Assembly (NCBI GenBank): GCA_026645415.1
Contig: JAPEVH010000070.1
Coordinates: forward strand, 1-47,783
Source: Candidatus Electronema sp.
Lineage (GTDB): Bacteria; Desulfobacterota; Desulfobulbia; Desulfobulbales; Desulfobulbaceae
Length of the DNA: 47,783 nucleotides
Reading direction: 5' to 3'
The notes below the pieces were generated by a model that was not told the DNA's origin, ran no database searches, and saw only the letters and a program-made list of their open reading frames with translations. Position 1 is the first letter of the stretch; every line of letters begins with the position of its first letter. The translations under genes and the position numbers were made by a program. Below are positions 8,475 through 15,511 of the stretch, piece by piece.

Positions 8475-8684
8475 ATGCTTGAGGTGAAAGCGGCAGAATA
8501 TGCTGGCAACTATGCTGTGCATTTGGTGTTCAGCAACGGCAGGGCTGGTACGGCTGACCTAGAGCAGCTTATCTTCAACGACAGGCGGCCTGTCTTTGCA
8601 AGACTGAGAGAGCGGGCGAGCTTCAGCAGCTTCAAATGCCGAACGGCATTGGCAAGAGTTCGCGCCAAGCCTTGGGGTAGGTAG
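8475..8684 (+). pseudogene. DUF2442-like gene with disrupted C-terminus
   Basis: Residues 1-50 (MLEVKAAEYAGNYAVHLVFS... then NDRRPVFARLRERASFSSFK) match the usual N-terminal two-thirds of DUF2442 proteins, small partners of DUF4160 or type II toxin-antitoxin-like loci. The expected ending (a Trp-Pro-Gly segment followed by FAPExLY) is replaced by CRTALARVRAKPWGR, encoded by inverted-repeat DNA. A different frame over the same bases reads WQEFAPSLGVGR, closer to the family ending, so either a frameshift or a repeat insertion has damaged the gene. The start is supported by AGAGAGGAGC. No DUF4160 partner is adjacent. Confidence 0.5.
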
Positions 8685-8716
8685 GAAAGATTTTTCGCCC
8701 CTACCTACCCCAAGGC
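8635..8716 (+). repeat. double inverted repeat within the end of the DUF2442-like gene
   Basis: Two stems lie in succession: AATGCCG/CGGCATT (8635-8650), and a longer one with 17-bp perfect arms at 8669-8685 and 8700-8716 (core CCTTGGGGTAGGTAGG) around a 14-nt T-rich loop. The DUF2442-like stop codon lies inside the second left arm. The 11-mer GCCAAGCCTTG occurs at 8664-8674 and again at 8858-8868, bracketing the second stem and array copy 2. This could be a REP/MITE-like element or the tail of the preceding transcript. Confidence 0.6.
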
Positions 8717-8730
8717 GGAAAAGCAGATAA

Positions 8731-8860
8731 CCGTACATAGAACTTTTTCATCCATGTACATGGTCGTCCGGCATCTATGTACATGGAACGCTCCGGTCCA
8801 TGTACATGAAACTTTTTCCCACATGTACATAGAACTTTTTGGACCATATACATAGATGCC
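8731..8860 (-). repeat. 23-bp-period palindromic array, copy 2 (6 units, inverted)
   Basis: The central tetranucleotide GTAC falls at 8733, 8756, 8779, 8802 and 8825, with a degenerate ATAC at 8848; the step is again exactly 23 bp. Read on the minus strand it runs GGCA-CTATGTATATGG...CTATGTACGGTTA, the same boundaries as copy 1. Linkers in that direction are TCCAAAAAGTT, GGGAAAAAGTT, ACCGGAGCGTT, ATGCCGGACGA and ATGAAAAAGTT: conserved at the borders, divergent inside. It lies about 60 bp upstream of the -35 box of the cytochrome promoter, with the GGCA end facing the promoter, as in copy 1. Confidence 0.9.
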
Positions 8861-8918
8861 AAGCCTTGCCTCCCGCACCTGCTCGCCTGTTTTATTTTTT
8901 CACCGGTGTATAAAAAAT

Positions 8919-8958
8919 TTGACAGTCGTCCTCCTTAGCCCGATAATTATAATTATCG
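8919..8958 (+). promoter_or_regulatory. consensus promoter with Fur-like palindromic operator
   Basis: TTGACA (8919-8924), a 17-bp spacer, then GATAAT (8942-8947): a perfect -35, a 5/6 -10 and ideal spacing. The -10 box is embedded in a perfect 18-bp palindrome, CGATAATTATAATTATCG (8941-8958). Its GATAAT...ATTATC half-sites resemble Fur-family boxes, though the spacing (6-4-6) is not the canonical 7-1-7. A repressor bound here would occlude RNA polymerase. Transcription would start near 8954, leaving a leader of about 90 nt before the cytochrome ATG at 9044. Confidence 0.6.
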
Positions 8959-9043
8959 AATTATAAAATAAAGCTGAAGGACTCGTTACAAACAAGGATT
9001 CGAGCAACGTTCAGCAGTAAATTAACTAAGTAGGAGAGAGAGT

Positions 9044-10393
9044 ATGAAGCTGAAATCCGGGCTATTGTTTGTGTCACTGCCAGCTCTTGCGCTTGTTGCG
9101 CAAATCCCGACGAACGCTGAAGCAGTACCAAGTTTTGCACGGCAAACCGGTGTTTCCTGCGCGACGTGCCATACCACTGCCTTTGGGCCAGCCCTGACCT
9201 CGTTTGGTCGTGACTTCAAGCTCAAAGGGTACACCATGTCAAGCGGTGCTCAACAAAAACTTCCGCCTGTGTCCGTGATGGTCTTGGGTTCGTTCACAAA
9301 TACCAAGGCTGATCAAGATGGCGGCGCAGCACCGGGGTTTGATGACAACGATAACCTAGCACTGGATGAAGTCAGTTTGTTTTATGCTGGTCGCATCGCG
9401 AGCAAGGTTGGTGTCTTCAGCCAATTCACCTACGACGACGTGGAACACCACGGCTCACAATGGGATATTGTTGATCTTCGCTACGCTGATAGTACCATGC
9501 TGGGAAAACACAGTGTAGTGTATGGCCTGTCACTGAACAACACGCCAACCTCTCAGGATTTATGGAACTCGACACCGGCTTGGGGCTTTCCACCTGTAGG
9601 TTCAGCACTTGCTCCTACACCTGCTGCTGCACCCATTCTTGAAGGGGCTTTTGATGGTACAGTTGTAGGCTTGTCTGGTTATGCGATGTTCAATGATATG
9701 ATCTACGCAGAAGTCGGGGCGTACAAAATGCTGGCAAATAATTGGCAACGCAACTTCGGCATTTCCAGCGATGCGGTTGCCGAAGAATCGCCAATTGATG
9801 GATTAGCTCCGTATTGGCGCGTAACCCTTCAGCATGACTTTGGCCCGCATTATACTTCTCTTGGTCTGATCGGCATGACAGCAGATGTTGAACCCGGCGG
9901 CGACAGCAGTGCTGGGACTGATCGTTATACTGACCTCGGCTTGGATGCTACCTATCAGTTCACGACTGGCTCGCATATATTCACCGCCAATCTTAGCTAC
10001 ATTCATGAGCAACAAGATCTGGATGCAAGCCATGCTCTGGAAGCTGCAAGTTCAACATCTAATGATTTGAACACGGTTAGAGGAAATGCAGGCTGGATAT
10101 ATCAGCAGACCTATGCGCTGACTGCCGGAGCGTTCGTTATTAATGGTGATTCAGACAGTCTTGTTTATGCTGACAGCAGGACTAATAGTCCAGATTCGCA
10201 AGGTTACACGTTGCAGGCCGAGTACATTCCCTTTGGCAAAGGTGATCCTATGACCTCTTGGACAAATGTTCGGGTAGGCTTGCAATACACCTATTACACG
10301 AAGTTTGACGGCAGCACTGATGACTACGATGGTTCTGGCCGGTCAGCAGAGGACAACAACACGCTGTTTGCTTTTGTTTGGCTGAACTTCTAA
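9044..10393 (+). CDS. monoheme outer-membrane beta-barrel c-type cytochrome
   Basis: 449 residues. A Sec signal peptide (1-27, ending TNAEA) is followed directly by one heme-c site, CATCH (39-43), within VPSFARQTGVSCATCHTTAF. The remaining 390 residues alternate in a transmembrane-strand pattern (paired aromatic strands such as KVGVFSQFTYDD and RVGLQYTYYTKFDG) and end in Phe, the usual signal for outer-membrane barrel insertion. Known proteins with a heme at the N-terminus of a barrel are proposed electron conduits or sensors in metal- and sulfur-cycling bacteria; the exact role is unknown. It is preceded by GGAGAGAG, its own consensus promoter and a Fur-like operator, suggesting metal or redox control. 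It appears monocistronic and convergent with eamA. Confidence 0.75.
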   Translation: MKLKSGLLFVSLPALALVAQIPTNAEAVPSFARQTGVSCATCHTTAFGPALTSFGRDFKLKGYTMSSGAQQKLPPVSVMVLGSFTNTKADQDGGAAPGFDDNDNLALDEVSLFYAGRIASKVGVFSQFTYDDVEHHGSQWDIVDLRYADSTMLGKHSVVYGLSLNNTPTSQDLWNSTPAWGFPPVGSALAPTPAAAPILEGAFDGTVVGLSGYAMFNDMIYAEVGAYKMLANNWQRNFGISSDAVAEESPIDGLAPYWRVTLQHDFGPHYTSLGLIGMTADVEPGGDSSAGTDRYTDLGLDATYQFTTGSHIFTANLSYIHEQQDLDASHALEAASSTSNDLNTVRGNAGWIYQQTYALTAGAFVINGDSDSLVYADSRTNSPDSQGYTLQAEYIPFGKGDPMTSWTNVRVGLQYTYYTKFDGSTDDYDGSGRSAEDNNTLFAFVWLNF

Positions 10394-10406
10394 CTCCGCA
10401 CTGCAA

Positions 10407-10448
10407 ACCCGTAACCGGGTGTAGGGTCACAGCGCATCGTGACCCTAC
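10407..10448. terminator. tandem hairpins between convergent genes
   Basis: ACCCG-TAAC-CGGGT (10407-10420) is followed by a 10-bp perfect stem, GTAGGGTCAC/GTGACCCTAC (10421-10448), with an 8-nt loop. It lies between the convergent stop codons of the cytochrome and the DMT transporter. There is no strong T-run on either strand, so termination is plausible but not certain. Confidence 0.45.
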
Positions 10449-10477
10449 GAAATCCTGCCTTCCACCGCTCTCCTGTC

Positions 10478-11371
10478 TTACTTCCTTGCTCCACTCTGGA
10501 CAATCAACATTGCTGCCACAATCAGGACAATACCGGGCAAAACCTTTGCAGAAGGAAGCGGCTGGCGACAAAGCCACTCAACAAAGAGAATGAAAGGCGG
10601 GTACAGATAACTGTACGCCATGACTCTGGTCGGGCCAATGCGGATAGTGCAAAACTGGCTGACAAAGAAGCTGATCATTGTACAGAAGACAGCAAGGTAG
10701 GCAGTGCCAAGCCAGACTATGGGATCAATGGTCTGCCACGCCACGCTTGGTAGGCGATAGCCAGCAAGCAAAAGCAGCCAGCCTGTGCCAGTAACTAAGA
10801 TCCAAAAGGTCATCACTAGCATGGGTTCATCACGGTGAAAGAACTTAATCAGGGGCGTATAAAAGGCCATGATAAGACAGCTCAGAAAGAAGAGTACGTC
10901 ACCGGGATAGAGCGCAAAGGCCAGAAGTTGTTCCATGCTGCCGTGGAACAGCACCCAGATGGCTCCAACAGTCGCAGGAAGCATGGCTAACAAGCGGTGC
11001 TTGCCCAGCCGCTCGTGCAGGAGGATTGCGCTATAAAACCCAGAAATACTTGGCACTGAGGTGAAGATAAGGCCAGTGTTCAGGGCAGTGGTTGACCGGA
11101 GGGAGAGATACATCAACCAGAAAAAGGCAGTAAGGGTGAAGCTGATGCAGGCATAGCCAAAGAGCTGTTTCCGCTTTGGCAGATGCAGACCGTGTTGCCA
11201 CGCGATAAGCGGCAGAAAGAGCAGCGTTGCAAAAGAGAAACGGAGCAGGGTTAGCACAGCAGGATCTAAGCCCGCCGTAATCGCCTTGCTCACAATGAAT
11301 GAGGTGGCGATCAACAACGAGTTTAACAGCATCAGGGCGTGGATTGGCCAGACTGCTCCTGTTGTTTTCAT
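10478..11371 (-). CDS. EamA/DMT-family transporter
   Basis: About 297 residues from MKTTGAVWPIHALM, forming ten hydrophobic segments in two homologous halves of five, as in drug/metabolite transporters of the inner membrane. The first half contains GLDPAVLTLLRFSFATLLFL and the second TRVMAYSYLYPPF. The substrate is unknown (amino acids, nucleosides or small metabolites in characterised relatives). An upstream ATG at 11410 exists, but it would lie inside namZ and gives a non-membrane extension; the chosen ATG starts one base after the namZ stop codon, indicating translational coupling. It is the last gene of the bat-galE-namZ run. Confidence 0.8.
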   Translation of the reverse strand: MKTTGAVWPIHALMLLNSLLIATSFIVSKAITAGLDPAVLTLLRFSFATLLFLPLIAWQHGLHLPKRKQLFGYACISFTLTAFFWLMYLSLRSTTALNTGLIFTSVPSISGFYSAILLHERLGKHRLLAMLPATVGAIWVLFHGSMEQLLAFALYPGDVLFFLSCLIMAFYTPLIKFFHRDEPMLVMTFWILVTGTGWLLLLAGYRLPSVAWQTIDPIVWLGTAYLAVFCTMISFFVSQFCTIRIGPTRVMAYSYLYPPFILFVEWLCRQPLPSAKVLPGIVLIVAAMLIVQSGARK

Positions 11372-11372
11372 C

Positions 11373-12545
11373 CTACTGATACAGGAACACAGCGCGTCGC
11401 CGTTCTTCAAAAGCCGCTAAGTCCTCTTGCCAAGACTGCTCTAGCTCGCTGATTACTACGCCCTGCTCCAAAGCCTCCCGTAGTTGCTGATCTCCCAGAA
11501 TAAGATCAATAGGCAGCTTCTCGTATTCGTACTCATAGGGTGGTTGTTTCCAAGCAAGGTCTTGCGGATAAAGCTGAAGCAAGGCCCGCAGCAGAGCTAG
11601 ACTGAGTCGGTAGGCTCGGAACTCCTGCGGCTCAGTTACATGAATATGAAAGCCTGCACAAGCCTGGCCAGCCCACTTGCCAGAAGTCGGCTCAAAGCGC
11701 AACGGCCTAAGAACGCAGCCCACTTGATCTGTTGCATTTACCTGTTGCAGTACATCCTGCGGCTTGATGAACGGCGCACCGACTAGCTCAAAGGGCAAGG
11801 CCGTACCACGTCCTTCCGAGATATTGCAGCCTTCCCAAATAACTTGGCCGGGATAGACCAAGGCAGTCAGCGGCGTAGGCATGTTTGGCGAAGGAAAGAC
11901 CCACGGAAAGCCTGTATCAGTAAAGAACATCTCTGCTCGCCAGCCCTGCATCTTGATGACTTCAAGATCAGCATAAATGCCTAGCTCTTGATTACAGAGC
12001 AAAGCCAGCTCGCCTATAGTCAGGCCGTGCCGCATGGGAATATCATGCAGACCAACAAAGGAGCGCAGCTCTGGCTGGAGGAGATTGCCTTCGACAATAT
12101 GGCCACCAACAGGATTAGGGCGGTCGAGGATCAGGACTTTCTTGCCCGTTTCTGCGGCCCGCTGGAGGCAATAAACTATTGTCCAGATAAAAGTATAAAC
12201 CCTCGTGCCCACATCTTGCAGATCAACGAGCAGGACATCAAAGTGCTCGAACATCTCGGCTGTTGGCTGCCGTGTTTCACCATAAAGCGAGAAGACTGGT
12301 ACGCCACTCGCTGCGTCTATGCTGTGGCCAGACTCAATCATGTTATCCTGCTTTTCACAGAAAAAGCCGTGCTGGGGCGAGAAAAGACAGGTGAGCTGCT
12401 TGGGAAATGCCTGCATAATCAGGTCACGACTATGGCGGAAATGCCGGTCTGTGGAAGCCTGATTGCAGAGCAGAGCGAGCCGTTTGCCAGCCAGAAAAGA
12501 TGGTGGTGCGGCGATGAGCTGTTCAATGCCGATACTTGTTGTCAC
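11373..12545 (-). CDS. namZ: exo-beta-N-acetylmuramidase NamZ-like (DUF1343)
   Basis: 390 residues matching DUF1343: KRLALLCNQASTDRHFRHSR, LFSPQHGFFCEKQDNM, VLLVDLQDVGTRVYTFIWT, and FPSPNMPTPLTALVYPG. From family knowledge NamZ is a glycoside hydrolase (GH171) that releases terminal N-acetylmuramic acid from peptidoglycan chains, working in cell-wall turnover and recycling. No clear signal peptide is present, so it may be cytoplasmic or exported by another route. It lies 43 bp after an L,D-transpeptidase-like gene and is coupled to a DMT exporter/importer, so a wall-fragment handling role for this operon end is a reasonable inference. Confidence 0.88.
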   Translation of the reverse strand: MTTSIGIEQLIAAPPSFLAGKRLALLCNQASTDRHFRHSRDLIMQAFPKQLTCLFSPQHGFFCEKQDNMIESGHSIDAASGVPVFSLYGETRQPTAEMFEHFDVLLVDLQDVGTRVYTFIWTIVYCLQRAAETGKKVLILDRPNPVGGHIVEGNLLQPELRSFVGLHDIPMRHGLTIGELALLCNQELGIYADLEVIKMQGWRAEMFFTDTGFPWVFPSPNMPTPLTALVYPGQVIWEGCNISEGRGTALPFELVGAPFIKPQDVLQQVNATDQVGCVLRPLRFEPTSGKWAGQACAGFHIHVTEPQEFRAYRLSLALLRALLQLYPQDLAWKQPPYEYEYEKLPIDLILGDQQLREALEQGVVISELEQSWQEDLAAFEERRRAVFLYQ

Positions 12546-12588
12546 GAGATGTCCTGTTGTGCGTTATGGTACTGTCGGCGAACTTAAC

Positions 12589-13740
12589 TCAGTCGCGATC
12601 TTTGATGATGACAAGTGCTTTACCGAGCTTTTGTGCAAGATGCCATTGCTTTGCAGTGGATTGTGTTGCGGCAAAAACTTCCTGTTGAGCAAAGATCCCG
12701 GCTTGAACCATGATCTTCAGCAGTTTTTCCTGATTGTCGCCCGTGTTGATGCAGCCTTCTGTTGCGTTGTACTTCTTATTCCCAGACTGTACTTCAAGGC
12801 CGCCCGGAGCTATCCGCAGGAAAACACGACCAAGACTGTAGGCCAAAGGCCACTCGTTCAGCCAATAGTCATCTAAAGCACGGTCAGGCACAATCTGCGA
12901 GAGAAGATACGAGTTGATGTTATACGGCTGGCCATTTATCGGCGGCAAAGCGGCATCAAGATCAATGCGGGCGAGCTGAGACCAAGCACTGTTGTCGCCA
13001 CCAATAACAGCACCCCAAATATAGTAAATTCCTTGGGGCGTATCACTGTTAATAACGGTTCGTTGGCTAAGTTCTGGGTTGCTGTTTGCTCGTTGCGAAC
13101 GAGCCAGCACTTTAAGATTCAGTGCGTTACCAGTTTCAGGGTCTTTTAACCAAGCACCGTTTTCCTTGATCTTCAGATCACATAAACTATTCCGCTCCGC
13201 TGGGCAGGTGATATAGATGAGGAACAGATCCTTTTGACCACTTGTTGTATAGTTAACGATAGCATTTGTTCTGCTCTCGTGATGATCCTTTGCAAGCGTT
13301 AACTGGTGCAAGATGCTTTGCTCAAGCAAGCCGTATTGCTTGGATTTGTCTTTATGCAAATAATGGACAGCCGGTAAAAACGTTGCTCTTGTGACTTTGC
13401 GGCCGCTTTGCTGATCAAGTTCCTCATACACGTCAAGGCTTGTGAGTTCCTGAAGATTAACAAGGAAACAATCACCAACGCTGATAGGTTCTTTACGAAA
13501 CAGTGCGTTAGGATCTGTATTGCTGAAAACAAGACGATGCTGCTCCAGTATCTTATTCTTCCTGATAGCTGCCGTTTGCGAGGAATTATCTAACGAAGTG
13601 AATATATAGAGCGGTTGCGATTGCTTAGGTTGAAGATAACATAATTTGCGGATTGGCGTTGTGGATGCCTGCGCAGTAGCGGCACAGAGGAAATAACAAA
13701 GAAATACTGTTGTCTTATTCAACAGAAAATTATCGCCCAT
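12589..13740 (-). CDS. secreted L,D-transpeptidase-like (YkuD-like) protein
   Basis: 383 residues when started at MGDNFLLNKTTVFLCYFL, which gives a standard signal peptide cleaved after AQAS. A longer in-frame start (13926) would lie within galE and encodes a basic leader with no signal, so it is rejected. The C-terminal part has TPQGIYYIWGAVIGG and later NATEGCINTGD, with Cys about residue 330. This resembles the YkuD catalytic stretch (TPxGxY..., [S/T]HGCxR), but the usual His is Glu. The enzyme class would cross-link peptidoglycan or attach proteins to it. The N-terminal 200 residues are unrecognised. The start overlaps the galE stop by 11 bp, so it is co-translated. Confidence 0.45.
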   Translation of the reverse strand: MGDNFLLNKTTVFLCYFLCAATAQASTTPIRKLCYLQPKQSQPLYIFTSLDNSSQTAAIRKNKILEQHRLVFSNTDPNALFRKEPISVGDCFLVNLQELTSLDVYEELDQQSGRKVTRATFLPAVHYLHKDKSKQYGLLEQSILHQLTLAKDHHESRTNAIVNYTTSGQKDLFLIYITCPAERNSLCDLKIKENGAWLKDPETGNALNLKVLARSQRANSNPELSQRTVINSDTPQGIYYIWGAVIGGDNSAWSQLARIDLDAALPPINGQPYNINSYLLSQIVPDRALDDYWLNEWPLAYSLGRVFLRIAPGGLEVQSGNKKYNATEGCINTGDNQEKLLKIMVQAGIFAQQEVFAATQSTAKQWHLAQKLGKALVIIKDRD

Positions 13741-14749
13741 ATCCCTTCGGATTCTTCGACTGCCAGTTCCATGTATCCACGCACATCGCTTCAATGCCAC
13801 GTTCTGCTTTCCACCCCAGCTCCTTTTCTGCCCGCGAGGGATCCGCATAACAACAAGCAATATCTCCTTTGCGGCGTGGCGCAATAACGAACTTAACAGT
13901 CTTGCCGGATGCTTTTTCAAAGGCATGAATTATCTCCAGCACAGAACAGCCTTGCCCAGTGCCCAAGTTATACGCAATAGCACCCGGCTGTTGCTCCAGT
14001 TTTTCTAGGGCGCGCAAATGGCCTTTGGCCAGATCAACCACATGAATGAAGTCGCGGACACCAGTACCGTCAGGGGTAGGATAGTCGTTACCAAACACTG
14101 AGAGCTGCTTCAATCTGCCCACGGCGACTTGGGCGATATAGGGCATCAGATTGTTGGGAATGCCGTTTGGGTCTTCGCCGATCTCACCGCTTTCATGGGC
14201 ACCAACCGGGTTGAAGTAACGAAGCAGAATGACGTTCCACGTACTGTCTGCCGCGTGTAGATCGCGGAGAATGTCCTCGATCATTGCCTTAGTCCGAGCA
14301 TAAGGATTTGTGCAGATACCGAGTGGAAAATCCTCTGTGATTGGCACGGAAGCTGGGTCGCCGTACACGGTTGCGGAGGAGCTGAAGACAATGTTTTTTA
14401 TCCCGTGCCGCTGCATCGCTTGGCAGAGATTCAAGGTGCCCGTGAGGTTGTTGTGATAATAAAGCAACGGTTTTTCCGAGGATTCACCTACTGCTTTAAG
14501 ACCAGCAAAATGGATGACCGCTGTAGCATTCGGGCATTCTTGGAACACCTTTTCTGTAGCAACTGGATCAACAAGGTCAGCCTGAATAAAACGAAGTGAT
14601 TTGCCAGTCAGACGCTCCACTCGCCGCAGTCCTTCTTGGCTGGCATTGGACAGGTTATCGATGACGGTCACTTCATGGCCGCTTGCGAGTAGTTCCAAAC
14701 AGGTATGAGTGCCGATATAGCCAGCTCCACCGGTTACGATGACGTGCAT
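13730..14749 (-). CDS. galE: UDP-glucose 4-epimerase
   Basis: 339-residue short-chain dehydrogenase-type epimerase interconverting UDP-glucose and UDP-galactose (possibly also the N-acetyl sugars). The NAD-binding GGAGYIGTHTCLEL is at 7-20, the catalytic Ser is in VFSSSATVYG, and the Tyr-Lys pair is in YARTKAMIEDIL. RYFNPVGAH and LGTGQGCSVLE are family hallmarks. Full length. It sits between batE (24 bp upstream) and the transpeptidase-like gene (overlapping) on one strand, consistent with a role in surface polysaccharide supply. Confidence 0.96.
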   Translation of the reverse strand: MHVIVTGGAGYIGTHTCLELLASGHEVTVIDNLSNASQEGLRRVERLTGKSLRFIQADLVDPVATEKVFQECPNATAVIHFAGLKAVGESSEKPLLYYHNNLTGTLNLCQAMQRHGIKNIVFSSSATVYGDPASVPITEDFPLGICTNPYARTKAMIEDILRDLHAADSTWNVILLRYFNPVGAHESGEIGEDPNGIPNNLMPYIAQVAVGRLKQLSVFGNDYPTPDGTGVRDFIHVVDLAKGHLRALEKLEQQPGAIAYNLGTGQGCSVLEIIHAFEKASGKTVKFVIAPRRKGDIACCYADPSRAEKELGWKAERGIEAMCVDTWNWQSKNPKGYGR

Positions 14750-14773
14750 AATACAAGACCTTGATGAATGAGA

Positions 14774-15511
14774 TTACAGCGGAACATCTGCAATACGCTG
14801 AAAGTTTTTTTTATCCAGCCAGCCCTGCTGACCGCTTTGGTCACGGACAAGCGTGTATGTGCCATATTCCTTATCTAGGGGCCGGATAATGCAGCCTTCC
14901 TTTACCGGACTTAGTGCTTGTGCGCCATCAAACGGCGAAATAAGCAACTCGGCTTTGTTGTTGATAACCACACCATCTTGCCACGACTGGTAACGAAACA
15001 GGGCAGGAGGCAGAGGCAGCAGGGTAGCAAAAAGAAAGAGAAGACTGAGCCTCGCAGCCCAAGGAAAGCGTTTCCGGCCCACCAAGCCTACCGCTAGTAT
15101 GGTCAGCGAGAGGAAAACAAAGGCTGTACCAGAGATCAGGAGCCACTGGTCTGCACCAAGTCGCTCGGCCAGTCGCTTTGGCAAAGAGTGTTGTCGGTGC
15201 AGGCCCATTTCTCTCCGAAGCTGCTGAAGTTCTGACCGCAAAATAGGGTTGCTTGGTGTAAGGCGCAAGGCGCGTTCATAATTAAGCACCGCAAGCCCTG
15301 TTTGGCCAGAAGCAGCATAACTGTCTGCCAAACTGTCCAATAGTTCAGCCGAGATACCTGCCTTATGAACTAGCTCCAGATAGAGATTGGCAGCTTGCTT
15401 ATAGCGGCCTTTGAGGTAGGCATTATTGGCTTGGGTAAACAAAGACTCTGCCGCGCTGACCGAGCTGACCAAGCAGCACAGGATGAGCAAAAAAAGAAAA
15501 ATCCGCTTCAT
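14774..15511 (-). CDS. batE: BatE-like TPR and SH3 protein
   Basis: 245 residues. The signal peptide is MKRIFLFLLILCCLVSSVSA, followed by two tetratricopeptide repeats (about 25-100, e.g. LFTQANNAYLKGRYKQAANL) and two membrane helices (about 122-165). A C-terminal SH3-like segment follows (about 185-240, with EYGTYTLVRDQSGQQGWLDK). This is the BatE layout of the Bacteroides aerotolerance (bat) operon. Its start overlaps the batD stop by 4 bp (ATGA). The biochemical role is unknown; Bat proteins are thought to act at the inner membrane or periplasm in stress tolerance. Confidence 0.8.
   Translation of the reverse strand: MKRIFLFLLILCCLVSSVSAAESLFTQANNAYLKGRYKQAANLYLELVHKAGISAELLDSLADSYAASGQTGLAVLNYERALRLTPSNPILRSELQQLRREMGLHRQHSLPKRLAERLGADQWLLISGTAFVFLSLTILAVGLVGRKRFPWAARLSLLFLFATLLPLPPALFRYQSWQDGVVINNKAELLISPFDGAQALSPVKEGCIIRPLDKEYGTYTLVRDQSGQQGWLDKKNFQRIADVPL

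Noticed and set aside
10378..10753. Two plus-strand frames after the cytochrome
   Set aside because: They lie over the hairpins and the antisense of the DMT transporter and have no ribosome site or family resemblance.
13741..13926. Longer N-terminus for the transpeptidase-like gene
   Set aside because: It covers the end of galE, encodes a basic non-signal leader, and hides the clear signal peptide beginning at 13740.
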